The notes: generated from the letters alone by a model not told the origin. A DNA stretch of 44,808 nucleotides from Kitasatospora phosalacinea (GCF_000717185.1 NZ_JNYE01000065.1:1-44808); one strand, 5' to 3'; positions 1-8,001 are shown, numbered from the stretch's first letter. Numbers and translations are program-made.

Positions 1-39
1 GTGGGCGGGGGCGGGAGTGGGCGGGGTCGGTGGGGTGTC

Positions 40-669
40 TCAGCGCAGCAGGCGGCGCTCCTTGGCGATGGCGACCGCGCCGGAGCGGGTGTCCACGCCG
101 AGCTTGGCGTAGATCCGGCCGAGGTGGGTCTTCACGGTGGCCTCGCTGATGAAGAGGGCCCGGGCGATCTCCTTGTTGCCGAGGCCCTGGCCCAGCTGGG
201 CGAGGATGTCCTGTTCGCGGTCGGTGAGTTGGGGGAGCGGGGAGCGCATCTGGGCCATCACCCGGGACGCGATCGGCGGGGACAGCGCGGGACGGCCCGC
301 CGCGGCGGCGCGGATGGCGGCGAACAGCTCCTCCGGCTTCTCCGCCTTCAGCAGGTAGCCGGTCGCGCCCGCGTTGATCGCCCGGCTGATGTCGGTGTCG
401 GTGTCGAAGGTGGTCAGCACCAGGACGTGGCTCGCGCCCGGCCCGGCGAGGACCCGCCGGGTGGCCTCCACGCCGTCGATGCCCTCGCCGAGCTGGAGGT
501 CCATCAGGACCACGTCCGGCCGCAGGGCGGCGGCCAGCGAGACGGCCTCCTCCCCGGTGCTGGCCTCGCCGACCACCTCGATCGCCGGGTCGCTGGACAG
601 CAGGGCCAGCAGCCCGGCCCGGACCATGGCGTGGTCGTCGCAGATGACCAGCCGGACGGTGTCGTTCAT
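40..669 (-). CDS. NarL/LuxR-type response regulator (SenR-like)
   Basis: This 209-residue protein is a cytoplasmic two-component response regulator. The receiver domain spans about residues 5-120, with the acidic pair D11/D12, phospho-acceptor D57 (in VVLMDLQL), T86 and K108 all in place. The C-terminal LuxR-type helix-turn-helix is at about 143-208 (LTDREQDILAQLGQG, then NKEIARALFISEATVKTHLG). An ATG preceded by GAGAGGAG fixes the start. It lies 76 bp downstream of the histidine kinase on the same strand, so the two are probably co-transcribed. Because the divergent gene encodes an HbpS-like heme protein, I infer that this is the SenR partner of a SenS/SenR pair known from streptomycetes. 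The exact orthology was not tested; family assignment is secure. Confidence 0.93.
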   Translation of the reverse strand: MNDTVRLVICDDHAMVRAGLLALLSSDPAIEVVGEASTGEEAVSLAAALRPDVVLMDLQLGEGIDGVEATRRVLAGPGASHVLVLTTFDTDTDISRAINAGATGYLLKAEKPEELFAAIRAAAAGRPALSPPIASRVMAQMRSPLPQLTDREQDILAQLGQGLGNKEIARALFISEATVKTHLGRIYAKLGVDTRSGAVAIAKERRLLR

Positions 670-745
670 GAACCGCTCCTCTCGTGTCGCCGTCGGCCGA
701 CGCTACCGGCCGGGGGCAGCGGCCCGCGGCTCACCGGCCCGCGGC

Positions 746-1948
746 TCACCGGCCCGCCAGGGGGATGGCCGCGGAGACCACGGTGCCCTCGCCCGGGGCG
801 GACTCGATGGTGAGCGTGCCGCCGAGCTGGCGCAGCCGGGCCCGCATCGCGGGGAGGCCGTGGCCCCGGCTGCCGCCGGCCGCCCAGTCGGTGCGCTCGT
901 CGCGCCCGAGCCGGCCGACCAGGGCGGGGGCGAAGCCGCGGCCGTCGTCCGCGACGTCCAGCACGGCCTGGTCACCCAGGTAGGAGAGGGTGATCGAGGC
1001 GTGCTCGGCCCCGGCGTGCTCCCTGGTGTTCGCCAGCGCGCCCTGGGCGATCCGCAGCAGGGCGGACTGGGCGGCGGCGGGCATCGGGGCGGCCCGGCCG
1101 TCCAGGTGGAAGCGGACGGCCAGGCCGCTCTCGGCGGCCTCCCGGTCGGCCAGGGCCTGCAGGGCGGCCTCCAGGGTGCCCTGCTCCGCGAGGTCGGCCG
1201 GGGCGAGGTCGTGGACGAAGCGGCGGGCCTCCGCGAGGTTCCGCGCGGCGATCGCGGCGGCCGTCCGGACGTGGTCGAGGGCGGCCGCCGGATCCTGCCG
1301 CCACGTCCGTTCCGCGGCCTGGAGCAGCATCTGCTGGCTGGACAGGCCCTGGGCGAGGGTGTCGTGGATCTCGACGGACAGCCGCTCCCGCTCGGCGAGG
1401 GCGCCCTGGCGGCGCTCGACCGCGGCCAGCTCCCGCCGGGTGCGGACCAGGTCGACGATCAGCTTCCGCTGCCGGGCGCCCTGCCGCTGCATGTGCAGGA
1501 ACACGGCGGTGGCGAGCGCGGCGACGGCCGGGGGCAGCAGCAGCATCGTCGGGTCGAAGCCGCCCGGCAGCCGCAGCTCGGACACCACCACCAGCACCGT
1601 CAGCGCCGTGACCAGCGGGATCGCGGCGCGCGGCGGCAGCGCCCGGAGCACCGTGTACACCAGCGGGACGGCGCACCAGGCGAAGCTCGGCGCCATCAGC
1701 ACCAGCACCGCCCAGCTCGCCAGCACCGCCGCCAGCCAGGCCGGGCGCCGCTCGGACAGCCCCGACAGGTGGCCCACGGCCAGCGCCAGGCTCAGCCCCA
1801 CCACCCAGGGCGTCAGCGGGCTGGCGAGGTGGTGCGCCAGGTACCGGGCGAGCGAGGTGCCGAGCAGCAGCAGGAAGGCCAGCCGCATCACGACGGTCAG
1901 CCAGCCCGCGTCCGGGTCGACGGCCCGGGACAGGGGTTGACGCATCAC
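746..1948 (-). CDS. Sensor histidine kinase, HisKA_3 type (SenS-like)
   Basis: This 400-residue membrane kinase is the likely partner of the downstream regulator. The first ~152 residues contain about five or six hydrophobic segments with short connecting loops and no large extracellular domain. The HisKA_3 dimerisation domain follows, with phospho-acceptor H195 in the motif EIHDTLAQGLSS. An HATPase domain with N/G-box features (DVADDGRGFAP, GHGLPAMRARL) ends the protein. The start could be GTG at 1948 or the adjacent ATG at 1945; a GGAGGAGG site precedes both. Known SenS proteins also have about five membrane spans and depend on an external accessory protein for sensing, which fits the adjacent hbpS-like gene. 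Autophosphorylation and ligand are inferred from the family. Confidence 0.92.
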   Translation of the reverse strand: MMRQPLSRAVDPDAGWLTVVMRLAFLLLLGTSLARYLAHHLASPLTPWVVGLSLALAVGHLSGLSERRPAWLAAVLASWAVLVLMAPSFAWCAVPLVYTVLRALPPRAAIPLVTALTVLVVVSELRLPGGFDPTMLLLPPAVAALATAVFLHMQRQGARQRKLIVDLVRTRRELAAVERRQGALAERERLSVEIHDTLAQGLSSQQMLLQAAERTWRQDPAAALDHVRTAAAIAARNLAEARRFVHDLAPADLAEQGTLEAALQALADREAAESGLAVRFHLDGRAAPMPAAAQSALLRIAQGALANTREHAGAEHASITLSYLGDQAVLDVADDGRGFAPALVGRLGRDERTDWAAGGSRGHGLPAMRARLRQLGGTLTIESAPGEGTVVSAAIPLAGR

Positions 1949-2221
1949 GGCCGCCTCCTCCGTTCCTCCGTAGTCCTCCGCCGCCGCGCGGTGGACGTGC
2001 TCCCGCGCGTGGTGGACGTGCTCCTACGCATGGTGGACCGGGACGGAGGCCCGCACATCCACCGATCGGTTGACACGGATGTCCTCCATCATGCTCCGCG
2101 GAGCGAGCCGGTCCGCCGATCCGGGGAGGGGGTGCCGGGGCGAACCATGGAGGGCGAGGCCGGAGAGCACAGGGATCCGGCGCCGAACCGGAACCCCCGA
2201 TCCACGAAACAGGAGCCGAAC
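1949..2221. promoter_or_regulatory. Divergent promoter region, kinase / hbpS, with 21-bp direct repeats
   Basis: This 273-bp gap separates the divergent kinase and HbpS-like genes. GTGGAC occurs at 1991, 2012 and 2033, exactly 21 bp apart, and the first two copies extend to the 13-mer GTGGACGTGCTCC. A perfect palindrome ACCGATCGGT lies at 2061-2070 and overlaps a TTGACA hexamer at 2070-2075 that could be a -35 box for hbpS, though no good -10 is visible. Two-turn spacing of the repeats suggests a site for a response regulator binding one DNA face. This is a prediction only. Confidence 0.45.
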
Positions 2222-2779
2222 ATGAAGAAGCTGAGCACCCGCACCCGCGTCGTCACCGGTGCCGTTGCGGTCGCCGCGGTCGGAGCCAGCGTCGTCGGCG
2301 CCGTCACCGCCAGCGCCGAGACCCCGAACGCGGCCCCCGCCACCGCGGTCAACTCCGACGTCCAGAACAAGAACACCTTCCAGTCCACCCACCTGTCGGT
2401 CGCGGCCGCCACCAAGGCCGCCCAGGCCAGCCTGGACGCCGCCGCCAAGGCCGGCCAGAAGGTCTCCGTCGCCGTCGTCGACCGCAACGGCAACGGGATC
2501 GTCGAGCTGCGCGGCGACGGCGCCGGCCCGCAGTCCTTCGAGTCGGCCGAGCGCAAGGCCTACACCGCGGTGTCCTGGAACGCCACGACCTCCGAGCTGA
2601 CCAAGCGCCTGGCCCAGGCCCCGAACCTGAAGGACATTCCCGGCACCCTGTTCCTGGGCGGCGGCGCCCCGGTCCAGGTCAAGGGCGCCCCGATCGCGGG
2701 CATCGGCGTGGCCGGCGCCCCCAGCGGCGACCAGGACGAGCAGTTCGCCCGGGCCGGTGTCGAGGCGCTCGACAAGTGA
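2222..2779 (+). CDS. hbpS: Secreted HbpS-like heme-binding protein (GlcG/HbpS family)
   Basis: This 185-residue protein has a typical secretion signal: basic MKKLSTRTR, a hydrophobic stretch to about residue 31, and a likely cleavage near TASAE-TPN. The rest is one GlcG/HbpS domain (about 55-185), recognised by VSVAVVDRNGNGIVELRGDGA and IPGTLFLGGGAPVQVKG with a C-terminal GIGVAGAPSGDQDEQFARAG. HbpS of Streptomyces binds heme outside the cell and modulates the kinase SenS under redox stress; the adjacent NarL-type two-component pair supports the same role here. The ATG follows AGGAG at 2211-2215. A strong hairpin terminator lies just downstream. The heme ligand residue was not verified by alignment. 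Confidence 0.88.
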   Translation: MKKLSTRTRVVTGAVAVAAVGASVVGAVTASAETPNAAPATAVNSDVQNKNTFQSTHLSVAAATKAAQASLDAAAKAGQKVSVAVVDRNGNGIVELRGDGAGPQSFESAERKAYTAVSWNATTSELTKRLAQAPNLKDIPGTLFLGGGAPVQVKGAPIAGIGVAGAPSGDQDEQFARAGVEALDK

Positions 2780-2797
2780 CCCCCGCCAACGAGTGAC

Positions 2798-2838
2798 GCA
2801 CCGCGGGCCCGCTCCGGCACGGAGCGGGCCCGCGGTGC
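2798..2838. terminator. Perfect 19-bp hairpin between hbpS-like gene and convergent membrane gene
   Basis: The arms at 2798-2816 and 2820-2838 are exactly complementary, with a 3-nt loop. There is no U tract, as is common in high-GC actinobacteria. It lies 18 bp after the hbpS stop and upstream (on the plus strand) of the 3' end of the convergent gene, so it probably terminates both. Confidence 0.85.
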
Positions 2839-2899
2839 CCCGGCGCATCCCACGCATCCGGGCACGTCCGGTGCGTCAGGCCGGTGGTGCGTCGGCCGT

Positions 2900-3346
2900 T
2901 CAGTCCTCCCGGTAGACGGCCAGCGCCCAGATCACGAACACGTCCAGCGCGATGGTCACCAGGGACCACAGCGGGTAGTACGGCAGGTCCAGGAAGTTTC
3001 CGATCAGGCCGAGCGAGACGAGGAAGATACCGGTGATCCTGGCCCAGGCGGCCCCCTTGATCACGAAGAAGCCGACCAGCGCGATCAGCGCGCCGATCAC
3101 CAGGTGGATCCAACCCCAGGAGGTCAGGTCGAACCTGAAGACGTACCGGGGCGTGCTGACGAACACGTCGTCCTCGGCGATCGCCATGATGCCGCGGAAC
3201 ACCTCCAGGATGCCGCCCACCAGCATCAGCACACCGGCGAACAGCACCATCCCGGAGACCCAGCCCTTGTTCTGCGGGGCCCGGGCGGCACCGGTGCGTG
3301 ATCCGGCGGGCGGCGGCGTTGCGGTCGGACCGACAGACGAGCTCAT
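2900..3346 (-). CDS. DUF7144-type four-helix membrane protein
   Basis: This is a 148-residue integral membrane protein of unknown function. After a Pro/Ala-rich cytoplasmic tail (about 1-30) there are four hydrophobic helices: GMVLFAGVLMLVGGILEVFRG, the WGWIHLVIGALIALVGFFVI helix, ARITGIFLVSLGLIGNFLDL, and LVTIALDVFVIWALAVY. The layout matches a widespread actinobacterial family that I recall as DUF7144. The ATG at 3346 is preceded by AGGAGG four bases upstream, so the longer open frame to 3391 is not used. It is convergent with hbpS and divergent from the phosphatase gene. No function is assigned. Confidence 0.8.
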   Translation of the reverse strand: MSSSVGPTATPPPAGSRTGAARAPQNKGWVSGMVLFAGVLMLVGGILEVFRGIMAIAEDDVFVSTPRYVFRFDLTSWGWIHLVIGALIALVGFFVIKGAAWARITGIFLVSLGLIGNFLDLPYYPLWSLVTIALDVFVIWALAVYRED

Positions 3347-3487
3347 GGAACCTCCTAGGCCGAAGCAGGTCTTGCCCCGACCCTCCGCCATCGCCCGCCC
3401 CCGGGCATTCGGGCGACTCCATCCGGGTGAACGCGACCGCCCCCGCCGGGCCGCCCGGCACCGGATCGCCCGAAGCCCCGCCGCTGT

Positions 3488-3521
3488 GTTTACTGGGTTT
3501 ACTGGTCACAGTGCCGGGTCC
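3488..3521 (+). promoter_or_regulatory. Tandem GTTTACTGG and sigma-B-like promoter candidate
   Basis: The 9-mer GTTTACTGG is perfectly duplicated at 3488-3496 and 3497-3505. From the second copy, GTTT (3497-3500), a 15-bp spacer and GGGTCC (3516-3521) approximate the streptomycete stress-sigma consensus GNNT-N14-16-GGGTAY, with a mismatch in the -10. A transcription start near 3530 would give a short leader before the ATG at 3560. Prediction only. Confidence 0.35.
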
Positions 3522-3559
3522 ACGGTGCCCGAGCACCCCGGTGAGGAGGTGCGCCAGCC

Positions 3560-5305
3560 ATGGCCGACGAGCTCTGGAGCGCCCTGCCCCGCCCGCTGCG
3601 CCAGGTCCTGGACGGCACCCCCGCCGGAATCGCCGTCCTCGACACCGACCTGCGCTACCGCTACGTCAACCCCGCCCTGGCCGCGATGAACGGCGTCCCC
3701 GCCGAGCGCCACCTCGGCCGCACCATCGCCGAGCTCCTCCCCGACATCGACGCCCGGGAGGAGGTGCTGCACGCCGTGCTCGCCGACGGCCGCGCCCGCG
3801 AGACCACCTCCAGCGGCCACACCCGGGCCGCCTCCCCGCTGCGCCGCCGCTACTGGCACGGCGCCTACCACCGGATCGACGCCGAGGACGGCCGCCCGCT
3901 CGGCCTGGTCGGCATCGTCCTGGAGGTCACCGCCTCCCGCGAGCAGCAGCACGAACTCGAACAGGCCAGGTCCCGGCTGGCCCTGCTGGACGCCGCCGCC
4001 ACCCAGGTCGGCACCACCCTCGACGTCGACACCACCTGCGGCGAACTCGCCGCCTTCCTGGTCGAGCACCTCGCCGACGCCGCCAGCGTCGAACTCCTCC
4101 CGCACCCCGACAGCCCGCACGCCCGCCCCCGCCCCGACGGCGGCCGCCGACTGCGCCGCGCCGCGCTGGCCGCCGCCCCCGCCCTGCTCGCCGCGGTCCG
4201 CCGGTTCGGCGACCGCGGCGAGCACGTCGACTACCAGCCCGGCTCGGCGATCCCGCGCTGCCTAGACAGCGGCCGCCCCGTCATCGAGAACCTGCTGGGC
4301 GACGAGGAGCTGAGCCGCTCCGCCCCCAACGCCGAACGCGTCGCGCGGTACCGGGAGATCGGCATCCACTCCGGCATGATCGTGCCGCTCACCGCCCGCG
4401 GGCACCGGATCGGCACCGTCAGCCTGATGCGGGCCGACGGCTCCCCGGGCTTCACCGCGGACGACGCCGTCGCCGCCCAGGACCTGGCCGGCCGCACCGC
4501 GATCACCCTCGACAACGCCAGCCGCTACAGCCGCGAGCACGCCGTCGCCGTCGACCTGCAGCGCGCCATGCTCGCCGAACCCGGCCGCCCCCACCCCGAC
4601 GTCGACGTCGCCTTCCGCTACCGCCCGGCCGGGACGGGCGCGCTGGTCGGCGGCGACTGGTACGAGACGGTGGCGCTGCCCGACGGCCGCACCGTCCTCG
4701 CCATCGGCGACGTGATGGGCCACGGCATCGAGGCCGCCACCCACATGAGCCACTACCAGGCGATGCTGCGCGCCATGGCCCTGGTCGAACCCACCGCCGA
4801 CCGGCTGCTGGCCCGGCTTGACCACCTCGCCTGCGAGGTCCACGACTACCGGCCCTCCACCTGCCTGGTGGTCTACGCCGAACCCGCCCGCGGCCGGTAC
4901 GAGCTGGCCAGTGCGGGCCACCTGCCGCCCGCCGTGGTCCGCCCCACCGGGGAGCTCGCGCTGCTCCCGGTCGAGCCCGGCCCCCCGCTCGGCACCGGCC
5001 TGAGCGGCTACGTCCCGACCACCGTCGTCCTGCCGCCCGACCACACCCTGCTGCTGTACACCGACGGGCTGGTCGAGCGCCGCGACGAGGACATCGACCG
5101 CTCGCTGGAGCGGCTCACCGCCCTGCGCCTGCCCCCCGGCGCGGGCCCCGCCCCGCTGCTGGACGCCGTCCTGGCGCACGCCCCCGCCCCCGCCGAGGAC
5201 GACATCGCGCTGCTCGCCGCCGCCCCCGTCGCCCCGCGCCCGGGCCGCCGCCGCGGGGAGGTGCTGACGGTGCTGTCCGGCGGCCGCTGGAACGCGCGGC
5301 GCTGA
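3560..5305 (+). CDS. PAS-GAF-PP2C (SpoIIE-type) serine phosphatase
   Basis: This 581-residue cytoplasmic protein has three modules: a PAS domain (about 12-128, AVLDTDLRYRYVNPALAAMN), a GAF domain (about 140-325) and a PP2C/SpoIIE phosphatase domain (about 340-555). The phosphatase keeps its metal-binding acidic residues in VGGDWYE, IGDVMGHG, LLLYTDGLVE and EDDIALL. There is no transmembrane segment and no HATPase kinase domain, so it is a phosphatase only. Family members dephosphorylate anti-anti-sigma factors in response to signals read by the sensor domains; the cognate pair is not in this window. The start follows GAGGAGG at the expected distance. It is convergent with the hydrolase gene, seven bases away. 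Confidence 0.92.
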   Translation: MADELWSALPRPLRQVLDGTPAGIAVLDTDLRYRYVNPALAAMNGVPAERHLGRTIAELLPDIDAREEVLHAVLADGRARETTSSGHTRAASPLRRRYWHGAYHRIDAEDGRPLGLVGIVLEVTASREQQHELEQARSRLALLDAAATQVGTTLDVDTTCGELAAFLVEHLADAASVELLPHPDSPHARPRPDGGRRLRRAALAAAPALLAAVRRFGDRGEHVDYQPGSAIPRCLDSGRPVIENLLGDEELSRSAPNAERVARYREIGIHSGMIVPLTARGHRIGTVSLMRADGSPGFTADDAVAAQDLAGRTAITLDNASRYSREHAVAVDLQRAMLAEPGRPHPDVDVAFRYRPAGTGALVGGDWYETVALPDGRTVLAIGDVMGHGIEAATHMSHYQAMLRAMALVEPTADRLLARLDHLACEVHDYRPSTCLVVYAEPARGRYELASAGHLPPAVVRPTGELALLPVEPGPPLGTGLSGYVPTTVVLPPDHTLLLYTDGLVERRDEDIDRSLERLTALRLPPGAGPAPLLDAVLAHAPAPAEDDIALLAAAPVAPRPGRRRGEVLTVLSGGRWNARR

Positions 5306-5312
5306 CCGGCCG

Positions 5313-6347
5313 TCAGGGCGCGCCGGGCAGCAGGACGCGCAGGGCGAGGGCGCGCAGCGCGGCCAGTCGGGCGCGGTCCCAGCCGTGGTAGACGGCGTTG
5401 CTGCACAGCACCACGTAGCGGCGGGTGCGCGGGGCCAGGTAGAGGCTGGTGCCGGTGAACCCGTGGTGGTACGCCACCGAGCCGTCCGCGGTGACGATCC
5501 AGGCCAGGCCGCGGTGCAGGCCGGGTTCGACGGGGGTGCGCGGGCGGCGGCTCAGTGCGAACCACTCGGGCAGCGGGCCGTCCGCGCCGAGCAGGTGCTC
5601 GGCGAAGGCGGCCAGGTCGGCGGCGGTGGAGAACACCCCGGCGTGCCCGGCCACCCCGCCCAGCAGGGCCGCGCTCGGGTCGTGCGGGACGCCCCACGTC
5701 CGGGGCGCGCCGCGCAGCCGCTGCTCGGTCGGGGCCAGTCGGGCGTCGCGCGGCAGCGGGCCGTACGCGGTGGCGGTCAGGCCGAGCCCGCGCCAGAGCC
5801 CGTCGGCGAGTTCGGCCAGCGGGCGGCCCAGCAGTTCGGGCAGCAGCAGGCCGAGCAGGATGAACCCGCGGTCGACGTACCGGTGGTGGGCGCCGGGGGC
5901 GGAGACCAGCGGTTCGGCGCACAGGTGCTCGGCCAGCGGCCGTCCGGTGTGCTCGTACCGGGCCAGGCCGGTCCGCGGCAGGATTCCGGAGGTGTGGCTG
6001 AGTAGTTGAGCAGCGGTCAACTCACTGCCCGGGGAGGGGAGTTCCGGGAAGGCGGCGCGCAGCGGGGCGTCCAGGTCGAGGCGCCCGGCGCGGACGGCGG
6101 TGCCGACCAGCGGCCAGGTGGCGAGCACCTTGGTGAGCGAGGCCAGGTCGTAGCGGGTGTGCTCGTCGGGGCGGACGTCGCCGCACTCCGGGGCGACCAC
6201 CCCGCGGCCCGCCACCGCCCGCCCGGCCCCGGCCTGCCCGACCACCAGCACCCCGCCCGGGAACTGCCCGCCGTCCACCGCCTCCCCCAGCACGGCGCCC
6301 AGCACGGCGGCGGTGGCGTCCACCCACTCCTGCGGTTCGGCCGGCAC
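5313..6347 (-). CDS. Beta-lactamase-fold serine hydrolase
   Basis: This 344-residue protein belongs to the class C beta-lactamase/esterase/D-amino-acid peptidase superfamily. The nucleophile motif SxxK is S70-L-T-K73 (DLASLTKVLATWP). The second motif is Y157-V-D159 (HRYVDRGFILLG), which resembles the YSD variant of non-lactamase members rather than YxN. The third is HHGFTGT near residue 316. No signal peptide is visible, so it is probably cytoplasmic and unlikely to be an antibiotic resistance enzyme. Substrate is unknown. It ends seven bases from the convergent phosphatase gene and is separated by 79 bp from the upstream ACT-domain gene, which lies on the same strand. Confidence 0.88.
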   Translation of the reverse strand: MPAEPQEWVDATAAVLGAVLGEAVDGGQFPGGVLVVGQAGAGRAVAGRGVVAPECGDVRPDEHTRYDLASLTKVLATWPLVGTAVRAGRLDLDAPLRAAFPELPSPGSELTAAQLLSHTSGILPRTGLARYEHTGRPLAEHLCAEPLVSAPGAHHRYVDRGFILLGLLLPELLGRPLAELADGLWRGLGLTATAYGPLPRDARLAPTEQRLRGAPRTWGVPHDPSAALLGGVAGHAGVFSTAADLAAFAEHLLGADGPLPEWFALSRRPRTPVEPGLHRGLAWIVTADGSVAYHHGFTGTSLYLAPRTRRYVVLCSNAVYHGWDRARLAALRALALRVLLPGAP

Positions 6348-6426
6348 GGTGCCCCCTCCTGCGGAATCCTCCCCGGATTGTCACCCGCCCCGGGCGCCGC
6401 GGCCAGAGCGCCCGGCCGACGCCTCC

Positions 6427-6825
6427 TCAGGAACGGGACGCGGCGAGCGAGTCGAGCGCCTCGACGGCGCGGTCCGCCTCGTCCACGGGCACGAACAGGT
6501 GGTCGTGGTGGAAGCCGGCCACCACGTTGCAGCTGATCCCGCGCTCGGCGAGCGCGGCGGCGACGGCGGCGGTCAGCCCGACCGCCTCCAGCGCGGAGTG
6601 CACCCGCAGGGTCAGCCAGGCCGCGACGTACCCGTACGGCAGGCCGAGCGCGTCGGCCTCCTCCTGCGCCACCACGAAGGTGACCCCCTCCGGCTCGGCC
6701 ACGGTCACCACCGGCCGCAACCCGGCGGGCACCCGCCCCGGGAGGGTGCAGTACACGTAGCGCCCCGGGTTGCGGACGGGGTCCAGCCCGGAGAGCAGTT
6801 CGTCGAGGTCGCGTTCGCCAGCCAT
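6427..6825 (-). CDS. ACT-domain protein (DUF2241/ACT_3 plus ACT_7 type)
   Basis: This 132-residue cytoplasmic protein consists of two small beta-alpha modules. The N-terminal half (about 1-65, YVYCTLPGRVPAG through VTFVVAQEEADALGL) matches the ACT_3 half, and the C-terminal half (about 70-128, LTAAVAAALAERGISCNVVAGFHHDHLFVP) is an ACT-like ligand-binding fold. Such proteins are small stand-alone regulators or binding proteins of unknown ligand, often suspected to sense amino acids. It is the first gene of a possible two-gene unit with the downstream hydrolase. The 5' side opens into a 491-bp non-coding stretch. Confidence 0.8.
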   Translation of the reverse strand: MAGERDLDELLSGLDPVRNPGRYVYCTLPGRVPAGLRPVVTVAEPEGVTFVVAQEEADALGLPYGYVAAWLTLRVHSALEAVGLTAAVAAALAERGISCNVVAGFHHDHLFVPVDEADRAVEALDSLAASRS

Positions 6826-7316
6826 GACGTCACGCTAGTGCGTGCCCCCGCCCCGACGGGGGAGGCGGTCCGGTCCGGGACCGTTCGATGGAGGGAACTC
6901 CGCCACCGCCCCCCCCGGGGGGGGAGGGGTACGTGCCGGAACGGGACGCTGCCGCGCGGCCGGGCGTGGTGCCCGGCGGCCGGGGTACGACGGGGACGAC
7001 GTTCGCCGCCCTGTGCGGCGGGTTCGCCCCGCGCCCCTGGGACGGGCCGGAGTTCGAGCACGACGCCTACCAGCGGTTCCACCGGCGTTCGCTCGCGATG
7101 GGGCGGCTCGACGAGAGGGCGGGCGGAGGCGGGTCGGGACCGTGGGCGATGGACGACGCGGGGCGGGAGCACCCGCCCGCCGCGGTCTCCGGGGCCGCTG
7201 CTGTCCAGCGTCGTACGGAACGGGGTTGTCTTCCGATAGTTAGCGATATATCGTCGAGATATCGGGATGCTTCGATAGGTGGAGCGTCCGTTTCTCGTGG
7301 AAGACAGGTGTTCGTC
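6826..7316. other. 491-bp intergenic region upstream of padR-type gene
   Basis: No convincing gene is seen. Open frames exist on both strands but show no recognisable domain and no ribosome binding site. The region holds a C8G8 perfect palindrome at 6909-6924 and, close to the padR start, an AT-rich block (about 7231-7280) that stands out in this GC-rich DNA and carries the repeats listed separately. Confidence 0.5.
7234..7277. promoter_or_regulatory. CGATA-repeat cluster, likely PadR operator
   Basis: Four CGATA-like elements occur at 7234, 7244, 7255 (CGAGATA) and 7273. The central pair is CGATATATCG (7244-7253, a perfect palindrome) and CGAGATATCG (7255-7264), placed 11 bp apart. The cluster is 40-80 bp before the padR ATG. 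PadR family regulators commonly autoregulate through ATAT-rich palindromes, so this is the obvious candidate operator. Confidence 0.55.
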
Positions 7317-7979
7317 ATGCGGTACGACAAGCGTTTCGGTGGAGAAGGTCGGCGTCGCTGGGCCGAGGGCCCGGGGCGGCCCGGTGAGGGGAGTGGCGAG
7401 TTCGAGGTGCGGGCGGCGTTCGGGCCGTTCGGGGCGCCGGGGCGGCCGATGCCGCCGTTCGGGCCGGGGTTCGGGCCGCGCGGGCGCGGGTTCGGCGGGC
7501 ACGGGCCGCGCGGGCACGGGGGCGGGCGGCGCGGGGGGCGGGCCAGGCGCGGTGACGTGCGGGCCTCGTTGCTCGCGCTGCTGCGGGAGCGGCCGATGCA
7601 CGGCTACGAGATGATCACCGAGATCGGTGAGCGCACCGGCGGGGTCTGGCGGCCCAGCCCGGGGTCGGTCTACCCGACGCTCCAGCTGCTGGAGGAGGAG
7701 GGGCTGGTCAAGGCCAACGAGGAGTCCGGCAAGAAGCTGTTCGAGCTGACCGAGCAGGGCCGGGCCGAGGCCGAGCAGGCCGGGGCGTCCCCGTGGGACG
7801 AGGCCGGCCGGCGGGACGACTGGGAGGCCGTGCAGGAGGTCGGCGCCGCGCTCGCGGCGGTGGACCACGCGGTGCGGCAGGTCATGATGACCGGCACCGA
7901 GGAGCAGCGGACCAAGGGCCTCGCGGTGCTGGCCGAGGCGAAGAAGAAGCTGTACCTGATCCTGGCCGAGGAGGCCTGA
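7317..7979 (+). CDS. PadR-family transcriptional regulator
   Basis: This 220-residue DNA-binding protein has an unusual N-terminal ~80 residues rich in Gly, Pro, Arg and Phe (GPFGAPGRPMPPFGPGFG), followed by a PadR winged helix (about 80-155: ASLLALLRERPMHGYEMITE, then SPGSVYPTLQLLEEEGLV) and a C-terminal helical dimerisation region (about 165-218). PadR proteins are usually repressors. The ATG at 7317 was chosen because the longer upstream frame runs through the AT-rich operator-like block and lacks a ribosome binding site. The target is probably itself and possibly other genes; no transporter is adjacent on the same strand. Confidence 0.9.
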   Translation: MRYDKRFGGEGRRRWAEGPGRPGEGSGEFEVRAAFGPFGAPGRPMPPFGPGFGPRGRGFGGHGPRGHGGGRRGGRARRGDVRASLLALLRERPMHGYEMITEIGERTGGVWRPSPGSVYPTLQLLEEEGLVKANEESGKKLFELTEQGRAEAEQAGASPWDEAGRRDDWEAVQEVGAALAAVDHAVRQVMMTGTEEQRTKGLAVLAEAKKKLYLILAEEA

Positions 7980-8001
7980 GCCCGACCGGGGGCGCCGGGC
8001 G

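Noticed and set aside
1..39. Possible gene start at the left window edge
   Set aside because: Only G-rich sequence with no ribosome site or domain.
1991..2221. Coding reading of the GTGGAC repeats (frame with RAVDVL, RVVDVL, RMVD)
   Set aside because: The frame joins the HbpS gene only by running through its promoter; the ribosome site and signal peptide begin at 2222.
6888..7316. Extended N-terminus of the PadR protein starting at 6888
   Set aside because: The extension runs through the AT-rich operator-like block and C8G8 tract and lacks a ribosome site; the ATG at 7317 is better placed.
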